Below, piece after piece: positions 4,779 to 12,979 of a stretch of DNA of 12,979 nucleotides (position 1 is its first letter; each line of letters starts with the position of its first letter). The DNA is from Acidobacteria bacterium AH-259-L09 (GTDB taxonomy: Bacteria; Acidobacteriota; UBA6911; RPQK01). Location: contig JALLOL010000049.1 of the NCBI GenBank assembly GCA_027717875.1, positions 1-12,979 of the forward strand, in the 5' to 3' direction. Below the pieces are notes generated by a model that was given only the letters and a program-made list of their open reading frames with translations, was not told the DNA's origin and ran no database searches. Made by a program: the position numbers and the translations under genes.

Positions 4779-7234
4779 CGGGACTTTTTGGGCCGCCCTG
4801 CGGATTTGTTACCAGCTCGTTTCCCGCTAACATTCTGGATACTCTCTGCCATCTCACCAAGACGCTGGTAGACCAAGAAATGAATGGACTCGGGTGGGTA
4901 AGTTCCGTCTGACTGCAAGTCTCCTGCTTTTCGTCCGGTTAAGATCTCCAAGCCCTCATCAGCTGTTTTGACGGCGTAAATATGAAACTTCCCTTCCCGA
5001 ATAGCCTCGATGACTTCGCTTTTCAGCATCAAGTTTTTAACATTCTGCTTTGGAATCATCACACCCTGTTCGCCGCTCAACCCACTTGCCTTGCAGGTGT
5101 GGAAAAAGCCCTCGATTTTTTCGTTCACCCCGCCGATCGGTTGAATCACACCCATCTGATTAATGGAGCCCGTCACCGCAATGGACTGCTTTAGCGGAAC
5201 GCTGCAAAGACTGGAAAGGATTGCGTAGAGTTCAGTCGAGCTGGCGCTGTCGCCATCCACGCCTGAATAAGACTGCTCAAAGCAAATGCTCGCATTGAGG
5301 CTCAGAGGCTGCGCCTGACCGTACTTGCCATGAAGATAACCACTTAAGATCAGGACTCCCTTGTCATGAATGTTACCGCTCAGCTTCGCTTCTCGTTCGA
5401 TATTCACGATCCCCTTATCTCCAACGCTGACCTGAGCAGTAATCCGAGTGGGTTTTCCGAAGGAATAATCCCCCAGCTGATACACCGACAATCCGTTGAT
5501 TTGACCAGCTTTCTCGCCGCTGGTTTGGATCAGAATCGAGCCTTCATCGATCATCTCTTGTAATCGTTCCTCGAGCAGATTTGAACGATAAATCTTCTCT
5601 TCAATCGCCTTTCGCACGTCGTCGCTGGCCACGTACTGGCGCCCGTTCTGAGAAGCCCAATAGCTTGACTCACGAATCACGTCGGCTACGTCGCTGAAAC
5701 GCAAAGTCAAACGTGTCTGATCGGAAACCATGCGAGAGCAGTGCTCAATTACAGTGGCGACAGCTTGCCGGTCAAAGTGCTTCAATTTCTCCTCATCACA
5801 ACGCTTCTTGACATAGCGGGCATACTCCATCACTCGCCGCTCATCCTTGTGGGTGATGGTGTCGAAATCCGCTTTGATCTTGAAAAGCTTTTGAAAGTCC
5901 TCGTCCAGGTTGTACAGCAAGTTGTAGAGCTGGATGCTGCCAAGGACAATGATTTTAAGATCAACCTGGACCGGCTGAGGTTGAAGTCCGGCAGTGGCGA
6001 TGAATCCATACTGCTCGCCGACATCCTCAATCTTGACTTCCCCGTTTTGAATCACGCGCTTTAAAGCCTCCCAGGCAAAGGGGGAAAGAAGCACATCCGC
6101 GATATCCAAAATCAAGAATCCACCGTTGGCCTGAATCATCGAGCCCGCTCGAATCATGGTGTAATCCGTATAGAGCGTCCCCATACTGGCTTCTCTTTCC
6201 ATAAACCCAATGAGGTTGCGATAGGTCGGGTGAGACTCAAGGAAGACCGGGGCACCTTTTTGTTTTGAATGATCCACCAGGACATTCACCTGGTAGCGAT
6301 CCGAGGCGCTTCGTGAAGCTGCCGCGCGTGCACCCTTGACAGGAGGTTGTGACTGTTCCTGTTCACTTCCAAGAAAATCACTGAGATTGTCCAAAACATC
6401 CTCTTGAACTTCACCCAGATACTCCACGATCCCTTTGCACTTTTTGTATCTGCTTTGCAGATTTTCCAGGAGATAGCCCAGAGCAACCAGGGCCACCCTG
6501 CGGTTCAGCTCCTTGATACGCTTCTGGGTCTCTTGCTGCACATCTCGAATCTCTCGATGGATGTCCTGCATGACTTCAGAAAGTTCCTCTTGCTTGCGTC
6601 GGATCTCTTCTTGTTCCTCCTCCGATAGGTTTTCAAAATCCACCGGGCTCATTTCTTCCCCACCACGCATAGGAATGGTTAAGATTTGGGGGCCCTCTCC
6701 CTTTATCAGGAGTTGTCTCTGGCGAGCCTCTGCTTGAACTCTCCCGATCAATTCCCCTCTCTTCTGCTGAAATCCCTGAACAATTTCGTCTTGCTGCCTT
6801 TCGTAATCTTCGCTCTTAAAGGCTTTAGGGATCTCCTCTTTTAGATTGAGCACCAGCTCTTCCATATCCCGTTTGAACTCACAGCCGACACCGGGAGGGA
6901 CTTTTATGACACGGGGGTGATCCGGTCGGCTGAAGTTGTGCACGTAGAAGATATCGGGAGGGGTTTCTCGCTCACTGGCAATGCGCTCCACGAAAGATTT
7001 GATCAGCGACTTTTTACCTGTTCCCGGGATTCCAGCGGCGTAAATATTATAGCCAAAGGAGCTCATACCAAGGCCAAATTCGATGGCCTTCACGGCACGG
7101 CTCTGGCCAATAATGCCCTCCAAAGAATCCAACTGCTCGGTATTCTCAAAATCCAACTGCTCAATGTCACAAAGAGAGCAAAGGTCCTCGGGTTTAAGCT
7201 CATACCGGTTTTTTCCTTCTTGGATCTCTTTCAT
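4772..7234 (-). CDS. LonB-like ATP-dependent protease (COG1067; AAA_32 plus Lon_C)
   Basis: This 820-residue cytosolic protein fuses an AAA+ ATPase to a Lon-type serine protease. The P-loop is GIPGTGKKS (68-76), with Lys75 where Ser/Thr is classical. A coiled, highly charged insertion spans about 200-245. The family signature [10 protein letters not shown] then [12 protein letters not shown] (about 335-382) contains the Walker B region. The protease domain holds [11 protein letters not shown] with catalytic Ser663, and [10 protein letters not shown] with catalytic Lys706, the Ser-Lys dyad of Lon. The tail is basic ([17 protein letters not shown]). The N-terminal substrate domain of LonA is absent, as expected for this group. 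The ATG at 7232-7234 has GGGGAGAAC just upstream. It likely degrades misfolded or regulatory proteins. It is convergent with the ferredoxin gene and divergent from the bshB1 operon. Confidence 0.92.
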   Translation of the reverse strand: MKEIQEGKNRYELKPEDLCSLCDIEQLDFENTEQLDSLEGIIGQSRAVKAIEFGLGMSSFGYNIYAAGIPGTGKKSLIKSFVERIASERETPPDIFYVHNFSRPDHPRVIKVPPGVGCEFKRDMEELVLNLKEEIPKAFKSEDYERQQDEIVQGFQQKRGELIGRVQAEARQRQLLIKGEGPQILTIPMRGGEEMSPVDFENLSEEEQEEIRRKQEELSEVMQDIHREIRDVQQETQKRIKELNRRVALVALGYLLENLQSRYKKCKGIVEYLGEVQEDVLDNLSDFLGSEQEQSQPPVKGARAAASRSASDRYQVNVLVDHSKQKGAPVFLESHPTYRNLIGFMEREASMGTLYTDYTMIRAGSMIQANGGFLILDIADVLLSPFAWEALKRVIQNGEVKIEDVGEQYGFIATAGLQPQPVQVDLKIIVLGSIQLYNLLYNLDEDFQKLFKIKADFDTITHKDERRVMEYARYVKKRCDEEKLKHFDRQAVATVIEHCSRMVSDQTRLTLRFSDVADVIRESSYWASQNGRQYVASDDVRKAIEEKIYRSNLLEERLQEMIDEGSILIQTSGEKAGQINGLSVYQLGDYSFGKPTRITAQVSVGDKGIVNIEREAKLSGNIHDKGVLILSGYLHGKYGQAQPLSLNASICFEQSYSGVDGDSASSTELYAILSSLCSVPLKQSIAVTGSINQMGVIQPIGGVNEKIEGFFHTCKASGLSGEQGVMIPKQNVKNLMLKSEVIEAIREGKFHIYAVKTADEGLEILTGRKAGDLQSDGTYPPESIHFLVYQRLGEMAESIQNVSGKRAGNKSAGRPKKSRQ

Positions 7235-7250
7235 GCTGTTCTCCCCACGC

Positions 7251-7276
7251 GGGGCAAAATTCGAACACTTTGCCCC
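7251..7276. promoter_or_regulatory. perfect 8-bp inverted repeat between the protease gene and bshB1
   Basis: GGGGCAAA (7251-7258) and TTTGCCCC (7269-7276) are perfect reverse complements separated by ten bases, starting 17 bases upstream of the protease ATG. The spacing of half-sites (about two helical turns centre to centre) would suit a dimeric repressor; as RNA it would form a hairpin close to the protease ribosome binding site. Which of these applies, if any, is unknown. Confidence 0.5.
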
Positions 7277-7325
7277 TATGCAAGTTTATCACCCTAACAA
7301 TCAATACGCCTTCTGGGAGTCTCAT

Positions 7326-7354
7326 TTGGGTTGGCCCGGAGTCCGTGTCATAAT
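7326..7354 (+). promoter_or_regulatory. possible promoter of the bshB1-bshA operon
   Basis: TTGGGT (7326-7331) is followed after 17 bases by CATAAT (7349-7354), a good -10 with a weak -35. The start of transcription near 7361 would leave about 60 bases before the bshB1 ATG. It also argues against earlier in-frame start codons for that gene. Confidence 0.4.
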
Positions 7355-7421
7355 GATTCCCGGCTTCTTATGGACGGGTCAGTTTGTTGACGGCCGAACT
7401 GGAAAAGTTGGGAACAGTCTT

Positions 7422-8159
7422 ATGCAGCTTGACGCTCTGGCCTTCGGTGCTCATCCGGACGATGTGGAACTCTCATGTGCAGGAACTCTTATCAAACTCC
7501 ATTGCAGAGGATATAAAACCGGAGTGATTTCACTCACCCGTGGTGAATTGGGAACACGCGGCTCTGCCAAAATCCGAGCCGAAGAGTTCCAACAGGCGGC
7601 TGAAATTATGGGCCTCTCGACTCATACAATCCTGGACATCCCCGACGGAAACATCGAAGCCAACTGGGAAAATAAGATCAAGGTCATTTGCAAAATTCGG
7701 GCGCATAAGCCTAAAATCGTCCTTGCTCCCTTTTGGGAGGATCGGCATCCTGATCATGGGCACACCTCACACTTGGTGCGTGAGGCAGCCTTTCTGGCCG
7801 GGTTGAAAAGGATCGAGACTGATCAGGAGGTACATCGTCCCTACAGGGTCATATACTACCCATGCCGATTCGAGTTTCGGCCATCCTTTATCGTGGACAT
7901 TACTGAGTTTCATGATCGCAAAATGAAAGCGATTCAGGCTTACAAATCACAGTTTCACAATCCAGAAAAAAGCAAATACGGTGAAGAGGAAACGAACGTC
8001 AGTCGAGCAGAGTTCCTGGAGGCCATCCTCACCCGCGCCAAGCAATATGGGTCCCATATTGGAGTGAGTTACGGCGAACCTTTTCTGGTCCGAGAGCCGC
8101 TCCGATTGGACGATCCGGTCGCATCTTTTGGCCCGGAGTCTTTGCAAGGCTTTCTCTGA
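7422..8159 (+). CDS. bshB1: bacillithiol biosynthesis deacetylase BshB1 (PIG-L/LmbE family)
   Basis: This 245-residue cytosolic zinc enzyme removes the acetyl group from GlcNAc-malate to give GlcN-malate, the second step of bacillithiol synthesis. AHPDDVE at 10-16 supplies His11 and Asp14 for zinc plus catalytic Asp13. RHPDHGH at 108-114 supplies the third zinc ligand (His112 by comparison with known BshB). TRGELGTRGSAKIRAEEFQQ (40-59) is typical of the family. The reading frame is open back to 7083, but the family begins MxxDxLAFGAHPDD, which fixes the ATG at 7422; the ribosome binding site there (GGGAA) is weak. bshA follows 11 bases after the stop, which supports the assignment over other LmbE deacetylases. 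No bshC is seen in the window. Confidence 0.93.
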   Translation: MQLDALAFGAHPDDVELSCAGTLIKLHCRGYKTGVISLTRGELGTRGSAKIRAEEFQQAAEIMGLSTHTILDIPDGNIEANWENKIKVICKIRAHKPKIVLAPFWEDRHPDHGHTSHLVREAAFLAGLKRIETDQEVHRPYRVIYYPCRFEFRPSFIVDITEFHDRKMKAIQAYKSQFHNPEKSKYGEEETNVSRAEFLEAILTRAKQYGSHIGVSYGEPFLVREPLRLDDPVASFGPESLQGFL

Positions 8160-8170
8160 GGATTTTGGCA

Positions 8171-9307
8171 GTGAAAATCGGCATTACTTGTTATCCAACC
8201 CATGGTGGAAGTGGCGTCATTGCTTCGGAATTAGCGCTGGGCCTGGCACAGGGCGGCCACGAAATTCACATCGTCAGTTACGCTACTCCCTTTCGACTCC
8301 GTTCTTTTCATCAAAATGTATTCATTCACGAAGTCGAGGTGACGTCTTATCCGCTCTTCAAGTACCCCCCTTACGCCTTATCACTGGCAACCAAATTGGT
8401 CGATGTAGCCAGAGAATACGGACTCGATCTCATTCACGCCCACTATGCAGTCCCTCATGCGGCCAGTGCCTATCTGGCGAAGGAAATCCTGCGCTCTAAG
8501 AGGCTGAAAACGATCACCACGCTTCACGGGACCGATATTACTCTGGTGGGAACGGACAAATCGTTCTATCAAGTGATCAAGTTCACCATTGAGGAGTCGG
8601 ACGGCGTGACTGCCGTCTCCAGATATCTTCAGAAGCGAACCATTGATGAGTTTGATATCCGCCGCGAAATTCGGGTCCTTCCTAATTTTGTAGACACCGG
8701 GCGATACAAATGGGATTCCAGCAATTGCACCAGAGAACACTTCGCACCCAAAGGAGAAAAAATTCTGATGCACGCGTCCAATTTTCGTCCCGTAAAAAGA
8801 GTCACCGACGTGGTGCGAATTTTTGCCCGGGTTCGAGAGCAAATGCCGGTCAAGCTGCTTCTGGTGGGTGAGGGCCCGGAAAGATTATTCGTGCAGCAAC
8901 TTGTCAAGGAACTTAAGCTCTCAGATGACGTCCTGTTTCTTGGGGAACAAGATTACCTCGAAAAACTCATGAGCTGCGCCGACCTGTTTATCTTGCCGAG
9001 TGAGCAAGAAAGTTTCGGCCTGGTTGCACTTGAAGCCCACTCTTGCGGCGTACCGGTCATTGGAACGTCGATTGGGGGTTTGCCTGAGGTGGTGACCGAT
9101 GGGGAAACAGGTTTCCTGCTTCCGGTAGGGGACATTGCAGGCATGTCCACAAAAGCCGCGGAACTCTTGAACAATAGCGAGCTGTATGGCGCCTTTCAGA
9201 AACGTGCACGGGAACGAGCTGTTCACTGTTTTGACAGTCAACTGATCATTCCCCGCTACCAGGCGTTCTACGAAGAAATCTTGAACTCAACTCAACACTC
9301 CTCATGA
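8171..9307 (+). CDS. bshA: N-acetyl-alpha-D-glucosaminyl L-malate synthase BshA (GT4 family)
   Basis: This 378-residue cytosolic glycosyltransferase transfers GlcNAc from UDP-GlcNAc to L-malate, the first committed step of bacillithiol synthesis. It starts [15 protein letters not shown], nearly the same as Bacillus BshA, with the glycine loop at 12-15. Further marks are YPPYAL (65-70), TTLHGTDIT (116-124), [15 protein letters not shown] (201-215), and the GT4 nucleotide-sugar site [11 protein letters not shown] with Glu280 and Glu288 in the E-x7-E pattern. GTG at 8171 is chosen as start because it matches the family N-terminus and has TGAGGAT about ten bases upstream. TTG at 8165 is possible but sits too close to that site. 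It lies directly after bshB1, and its TGA overlaps the ATG of the next gene. Confidence 0.94.
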   Translation: MKIGITCYPTHGGSGVIASELALGLAQGGHEIHIVSYATPFRLRSFHQNVFIHEVEVTSYPLFKYPPYALSLATKLVDVAREYGLDLIHAHYAVPHAASAYLAKEILRSKRLKTITTLHGTDITLVGTDKSFYQVIKFTIEESDGVTAVSRYLQKRTIDEFDIRREIRVLPNFVDTGRYKWDSSNCTREHFAPKGEKILMHASNFRPVKRVTDVVRIFARVREQMPVKLLLVGEGPERLFVQQLVKELKLSDDVLFLGEQDYLEKLMSCADLFILPSEQESFGLVALEAHSCGVPVIGTSIGGLPEVVTDGETGFLLPVGDIAGMSTKAAELLNNSELYGAFQKRARERAVHCFDSQLIIPRYQAFYEEILNSTQHSS

Positions 9308-12000
9308 AATCGAAATCTCTGCTTTGTGTTCTTACGACTGCCACCGCGCTCGCGACTCTGGCTGTCTTCTTGGTTCCACTCTCCGCACAGCTGCAGCCCC
9401 TCGTGTACGACGAAGGGGCTTTGGGACTCGCTTTTGCACTTAGGAAGTTACCCATTACAGCCGGCTTCCTGCACACAGCCGCCCATCCGGATGACGAAGA
9501 CAATTCCCTGCTGGTCATGTTAAACCGCGGACGCGGAGTGCGAACCGGCTTATTGACTCTAACGCGCGGCGGTGGTGGTCAAAACGAAATTGGTCCTGAG
9601 CTGTTCGAAGCCCTCGGGATTCTTCGAACCGAAGAACTGATGTCAATGCATCGCTATGATGGTGCCCACCAATTTTTCGGGCGCGCATACGACTTCGGTT
9701 ACTCCTTCAGTATTGAGGAGACTTTCGAAAAATGGGGCAAGGAGGAGATCTTAAGAGATGTTGTTCGTGTGATCCGTACTTTTCGGCCGGATGTGATCGT
9801 CACCCTTGCACGGACAGGAAGGGGGGGTGGCCAACATCATCAAGCGGCTGCCCGAATTACCGTAGAGGCATTCCGCGCAGCGGCCGATCCGAGCCGCTTC
9901 CCACAACAAATCGAAGAGGGACTGCTCCCCTGGCAGGCTAAGAAAATCTACGAGCGCTACCGCCGGAGCGCCGCGCGAAGAGTACAGGATGAGGATGAGC
10001 GGAAAGCCATCGGAATGGAGACCGGCCTTTTCGATCCCCTGCTTGGCAAAACCTATCTCCAAGTCGGAATGGAGGGACGTTCTTACCACCGCTGCCAGGG
10101 TATGCCCCAAATCATCTCACTGCCGGGAAGACGAGCTTCTCAGTGGATGCTGGCCGATGCTGCAGTTGAAGTCGATCCTGATGAGAATGATCTCTTTGAC
10201 GGGATGGATACGAGCCTGTTCGCCCTTGAACAGTACGCGAAAGCACAGAGCGACAAGGTTGCCTTTCTGCATGAGGGCCTGGTCGCGATTCAAAAACACA
10301 TCGATGCCGCAGCGGCTGCCTACAGTGTGGATTCTCCCGAACGGACATCCCGCGCCCTGGCGGCAGGTTTGAATGCTTTGCGAGCTGTGCGCAAGAAAAT
10401 CGAGGCCAGCAGGCTGGATAATCCGGCCAAATACCAGATCCTCTTCATGCTCGACAACAAGGAAAAGGACTTCAGCGAAGCACTTCGATTTGCCCGTCAG
10501 CTCTCGCTTGAAGCTCTGGTAGATGACGGAACGGTCACCCCCGGACAACAATTTGAATTAACGGTCACGATTGCCACCGGGAGCCCCACGCCCGTCGACA
10601 TCCGCGCAATTCATATTGATTCTCCGAGGGGTTGGTTGATCGAAAGCGAAGATGAGTCTCCCACCGAGGTTCCCGCCAACGGGGTGGTGAGACAACGCTT
10701 CAAGATCACCGTGCCCGAAAGTGCCGAATCGACGCGGCCTTACTGGCGGCGAAACCCAAGTGTGGATCGCTACCATCTCTTGAAGCCCCAAGATTCAACT
10801 AGAGCATGGAGTCCGCCTGCTGTCGCGGTCAAGGTCCTCTATCGCACCGATGGTACCGAAACAACACTCGAGCGCTCCGCCCAGTATCGCTACGAAGGGC
10901 CCTGGGTGGGTGGAGAGCAGCGACATGAAATCATGGTCGTACCCGCGGTTTCATTGAGAGTCGACGCCAAGATTGGAGTCATCCCCCTTGAACAGGCCGC
11001 AAAAGGACGGGAGGTTCGCGTCACAGCTTTGTACAACGGCAAGGCTTTGACTTCGGGAACGGTTAAACTCAAGGTGCCGCCGCAATGGGATGCCGTACCC
11101 GATACGGCTTATTTTTCATTCAGTCGCGAAGGACAGTCCATCACCAGGAAATTTCAGATCATTCCCAAAGACCAGATCTCAGCCGGTAACTTTGAAATTA
11201 CCGCGATCGGACACTTTAACGGTCAGCGCTATCAAGAGGGTTATCAGATCATTGACTACCATCACATCCAGCGGCGGGTGCTTTACCGTCCTTCCACCAT
11301 GGTGGTTAAAACGGTCGATGTGAAGATCAAGCCCGGTTTGAGAATCGGTTATGTGATGGGAGTTGGCGATCAAGTCCCAGAAGCGCTCAAACAGCTTGGG
11401 CTGGACTTCAAACTCCTGAGCCAAGAAGACCTTGCATTTGGTGACCTTCAGCACTATGACGTGATTATGACCGGAGTACGTGCCTACCTGAACCGAGAAG
11501 ATCTAAGAGGCCACAACCATCGGCTGCTGGACTGGGTAAAAGACGGCGGCACCATGATTGTTCAGTACAACAAATTTGAGTTCAACCAAGCCGCTGAAGG
11601 ACGCCAAGGCAGGCGCCGCATGAGCGATAGTCCTTACTCCCCATATCCTGCGCAGGTAGGGACAGGGCGGGTTACCGACGAAAATGCTCCAGTGAAAATT
11701 TTGGACCCCGAACACCCTGTCTTCAATACTCCCAATACAATCACAGAAGAGGACTGGGCGGGATGGGTTCAGGAACGTGGACTCTACTTTCTCGGTAAAA
11801 AAGACGCTCATTACCGCGATCTTCTCTCCATGGAAGATTCCTTTGAACACAATCGAGGCGTCCGACTGGGAAGCCTTGTGGAGGCTCGCTATGGGCGGGG
11901 CCGATGGATTTATGTCGGTTTAGGACTGTGGAGACAGCTTCCCGCCGGTGTGCCGGGAGCTTATCGGATTCTGGCCAATCTGCTGAGTCTAGGGGAGTAA
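9304..12000 (+). CDS. secreted multidomain PIG-L/LmbE-family deacetylase
   Basis: This 898-residue protein opens with a signal peptide ([10 protein letters not shown], a hydrophobic run to about 27, then SAQ), so it should leave the cytoplasm. The deacetylase domain (about 50-300) has AHPDDED at 60-66 and GRGGGQHHQAA at 173-183; His61, Asp64 and a His of the HH pair (178-179) are the expected zinc ligands. A beta-sandwich-like stretch resembling NEW3/alpha-galactosidase-associated domains starts near 400 (GQQFELTVTIATG). The last 220 residues (from about 678, LRIGYVMGVGDQVPEALKQL, then LLDWVKDGGTMIVQYNKFEF) look like a class I amidotransferase-like/ThuA-type fold without an obvious catalytic Cys. 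The ATG overlaps the bshA stop (ATGA), implying coupled translation. It is unlikely to be a cytosolic bacillithiol enzyme; an extracellular N-acetyl sugar is a more natural substrate, by inference. Confidence 0.87.
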   Translation: MKSKSLLCVLTTATALATLAVFLVPLSAQLQPLVYDEGALGLAFALRKLPITAGFLHTAAHPDDEDNSLLVMLNRGRGVRTGLLTLTRGGGGQNEIGPELFEALGILRTEELMSMHRYDGAHQFFGRAYDFGYSFSIEETFEKWGKEEILRDVVRVIRTFRPDVIVTLARTGRGGGQHHQAAARITVEAFRAAADPSRFPQQIEEGLLPWQAKKIYERYRRSAARRVQDEDERKAIGMETGLFDPLLGKTYLQVGMEGRSYHRCQGMPQIISLPGRRASQWMLADAAVEVDPDENDLFDGMDTSLFALEQYAKAQSDKVAFLHEGLVAIQKHIDAAAAAYSVDSPERTSRALAAGLNALRAVRKKIEASRLDNPAKYQILFMLDNKEKDFSEALRFARQLSLEALVDDGTVTPGQQFELTVTIATGSPTPVDIRAIHIDSPRGWLIESEDESPTEVPANGVVRQRFKITVPESAESTRPYWRRNPSVDRYHLLKPQDSTRAWSPPAVAVKVLYRTDGTETTLERSAQYRYEGPWVGGEQRHEIMVVPAVSLRVDAKIGVIPLEQAAKGREVRVTALYNGKALTSGTVKLKVPPQWDAVPDTAYFSFSREGQSITRKFQIIPKDQISAGNFEITAIGHFNGQRYQEGYQIIDYHHIQRRVLYRPSTMVVKTVDVKIKPGLRIGYVMGVGDQVPEALKQLGLDFKLLSQEDLAFGDLQHYDVIMTGVRAYLNREDLRGHNHRLLDWVKDGGTMIVQYNKFEFNQAAEGRQGRRRMSDSPYSPYPAQVGTGRVTDENAPVKILDPEHPVFNTPNTITEEDWAGWVQERGLYFLGKKDAHYRDLLSMEDSFEHNRGVRLGSLVEARYGRGRWIYVGLGLWRQLPAGVPGAYRILANLLSLGE

Positions 12001-12104
12001 GCCCGGCCGCCACAACTGTGGCCTCACCGCAGATACTGATTCTGCGAAACCAATTTGCCCGGTATCGCATCTAAGGATTGATTCGCAAGAACTTGGCGCT
12101 CAGG

Positions 12105-12133
12105 TTGAACTTGACCGAGTGGAAATTTATAAT
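12105..12133 (+). promoter_or_regulatory. strong sigma-70 type promoter upstream of the transglycosylase gene
   Basis: TTGAAC (12105-12110) and a perfect TATAAT (12128-12133) are 17 bases apart. Transcription would begin near 12140, leaving a long leader of about 135 or 228 bases depending on which start codon is used. No hairpin followed by a T-run was found between 12001 and 12104 that would clearly end the preceding operon; only a small GCCAC-AACT-GTGGC stem lies at 12009-12022. Confidence 0.7.
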
Positions 12134-12156
12134 GGCTCTTAGTTTGAGGTAGTTGC

Positions 12157-12189
12157 ATGGTTAACCGAAAGGCCCGAGTTAATCTCTAA
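12157..12189 (+). CDS. possible 10-residue leader peptide
   Basis: ATG at 12157 with GAGGT at 12146-12150 opens a frame reading MVNRKARVNL before TAA at 12187-12189. It lies in the leader after the strong promoter and before the transglycosylase gene. No attenuator-like alternative hairpins are obvious, so it may be chance. Confidence 0.2.
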   Translation: MVNRKARVNL

Positions 12190-12367
12190 AGAAGTCAAAA
12201 ACCGCACTCGTCTCTTTTCTCCATTTAATCATCAGCCCAAAAAACGTCAGTAATTTGGAGGTAAGAGTAAGAGCATGCTTTGGAAGAGTTTCTCAATTTT
12301 GAAGAAGATGAGTGTAAAGGAAAGAAAAAAGCTGAAGAGAATAAAAAGAGGTGACAGGAGTTTCATT

Positions 12368-12979
12368 ATGAGTTTAAGAGAGAAAGCCAAGTGGTGGTCC
12401 TTGATACTCGTGGTCGGCTTACTGGCTGGATTGCTGTCTTTTGCGTACCAGACTGACTACGGGAAGATGGAAAGCGAAATTGCTGCTCTCAGCGAGAAAA
12501 ATCAGGTGCTGATTGCAGAAAACCAGCGCTTACGTTACATCAACAATCTTGCAGTTGAGTTTTCAATGGATCCGATGATCGTGGAGTTGGTTGAGCACTA
12601 TTCTCATGAATACCTCAAGGGAAATGGACCCGAGTGGAGGCTGTTGAAAACTCCCGAGTTCATGACCTACATTATGTTGTCTCTGATCTACGCCGAGTCA
12701 AAGGGGGACGCCTCTGCTGTTGGAGACGGAGGACGGGCTCGAGGTCTCACCCAGATCTGGGTCTCAACTGCCAGGGATTATGGTGAGGTTACCGCCGAAA
12801 AGTTACTTGATCCAGAGACCAATATTTCTTTTGCTTTCAAGCACTTCCACCATTTACTCAAAAAGTACAGTGGAAATCTGGCTCTGGCGCTATATGCCTG
12901 GAACCGTGGATCCACCAAGGTCGACAAGCTCCTGATCTACGGCAGATCACCACAAAACGGCTACGCAAGAAAGGTTTAC
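12368..12979 (+). CDS. membrane-anchored lytic transglycosylase (SLT domain), partial at the window edge
   Basis: The frame is open for 204 codons to the window edge. Residues 1-27 are a basic patch plus one membrane helix (KWWSLILVVGLLAGLLSFAY). A short coiled coil follows (ESEIAALSEKNQVLIAENQR, about 35-55), then a Slt70-like catalytic domain that cleaves peptidoglycan glycan strands. IYAESKGDASAVG (about 107-119) supplies the catalytic Glu, RGLTQIW the conserved GLxQ, and NLALALYAWNRG the late-domain block. ATG 12368 has AGGAG at 12356-12360. An in-frame ATG at 12275, with GGAGGT about twelve bases before it, would add 31 very basic residues (ILKKMSVKERKKLKRIKRG) on the cytoplasmic side; both starts are plausible. 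The protein most likely faces the periplasm. The C-terminus is outside the window. Confidence 0.88.
   Translation, partial: MSLREKAKWWSLILVVGLLAGLLSFAYQTDYGKMESEIAALSEKNQVLIAENQRLRYINNLAVEFSMDPMIVELVEHYSHEYLKGNGPEWRLLKTPEFMTYIMLSLIYAESKGDASAVGDGGRARGLTQIWVSTARDYGEVTAEKLLDPETNISFAFKHFHHLLKKYSGNLALALYAWNRGSTKVDKLLIYGRSPQNGYARKVY

Noticed and set aside
7083..7421. Upstream extension of bshB1 by 113 codons
   Set aside because: It runs back through the protease gene on the other strand; the family N-terminus begins at 7422 and a candidate promoter lies at 7326-7354.
12009..12022. Terminator after the secreted deacetylase
   Set aside because: The GCCAC/GTGGC stem is only five pairs and is not followed by a run of T.

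Overview
The window looks like a bacterial chromosome segment, most probably Acidobacteriota or a relative. This is inferred from a bacillithiol pathway pair, a large secreted LmbE-type deacetylase of a kind common in that phylum, and an integrase-like transposase of a familiar acidobacterial type. No marker in the window fixes the taxon.

Left part (1-4130) is accessory DNA. It opens with the N-terminal half of a transposase on the minus strand, carrying an in-frame stop. A short array of integron gene cassettes without an integrase follows (a CALIN-like arrangement), all in plus orientation. Three attC recombination sites can be read: 988-1104, 2577-2636 and 3576-3665. A fourth, weaker site ends at 2926. 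The cassettes carry, in order: an internally deleted remnant of a zinc-type alcohol dehydrogenase; a two-gene unit of an NmrA-like oxidoreductase and a DUF1772 membrane protein; a candidate cassette with no gene; a six-helix membrane protein of unknown function; and a short NTF2/SnoaL-like protein with no attC after it. The array stops just short of the 3' end of a tRNA-Glu gene, so the tRNA probably marks the border between accessory and core DNA.

Right part (4132-12979) looks like core chromosome: tRNA-Glu (minus), a seven-iron ferredoxin (plus), and a LonB-like ATP-dependent protease (minus) whose end overlaps the ferredoxin end by 7 bases. Diverging from the protease is a tight operon of bshB1 and bshA followed by a secreted multidomain PIG-L deacetylase. 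BshA joins GlcNAc (from UDP-GlcNAc) to L-malate and BshB1 removes the acetyl group; the last step, bshC, is not in the window. BshA and the large deacetylase share an ATGA stop/start overlap. The window ends inside a membrane-anchored lytic transglycosylase behind a near-consensus sigma-70 promoter.

The most notable content is the decaying integrase-less cassette array beside tRNA-Glu. Second is the coupling of a secreted LmbE-fold protein to the bacillithiol genes.
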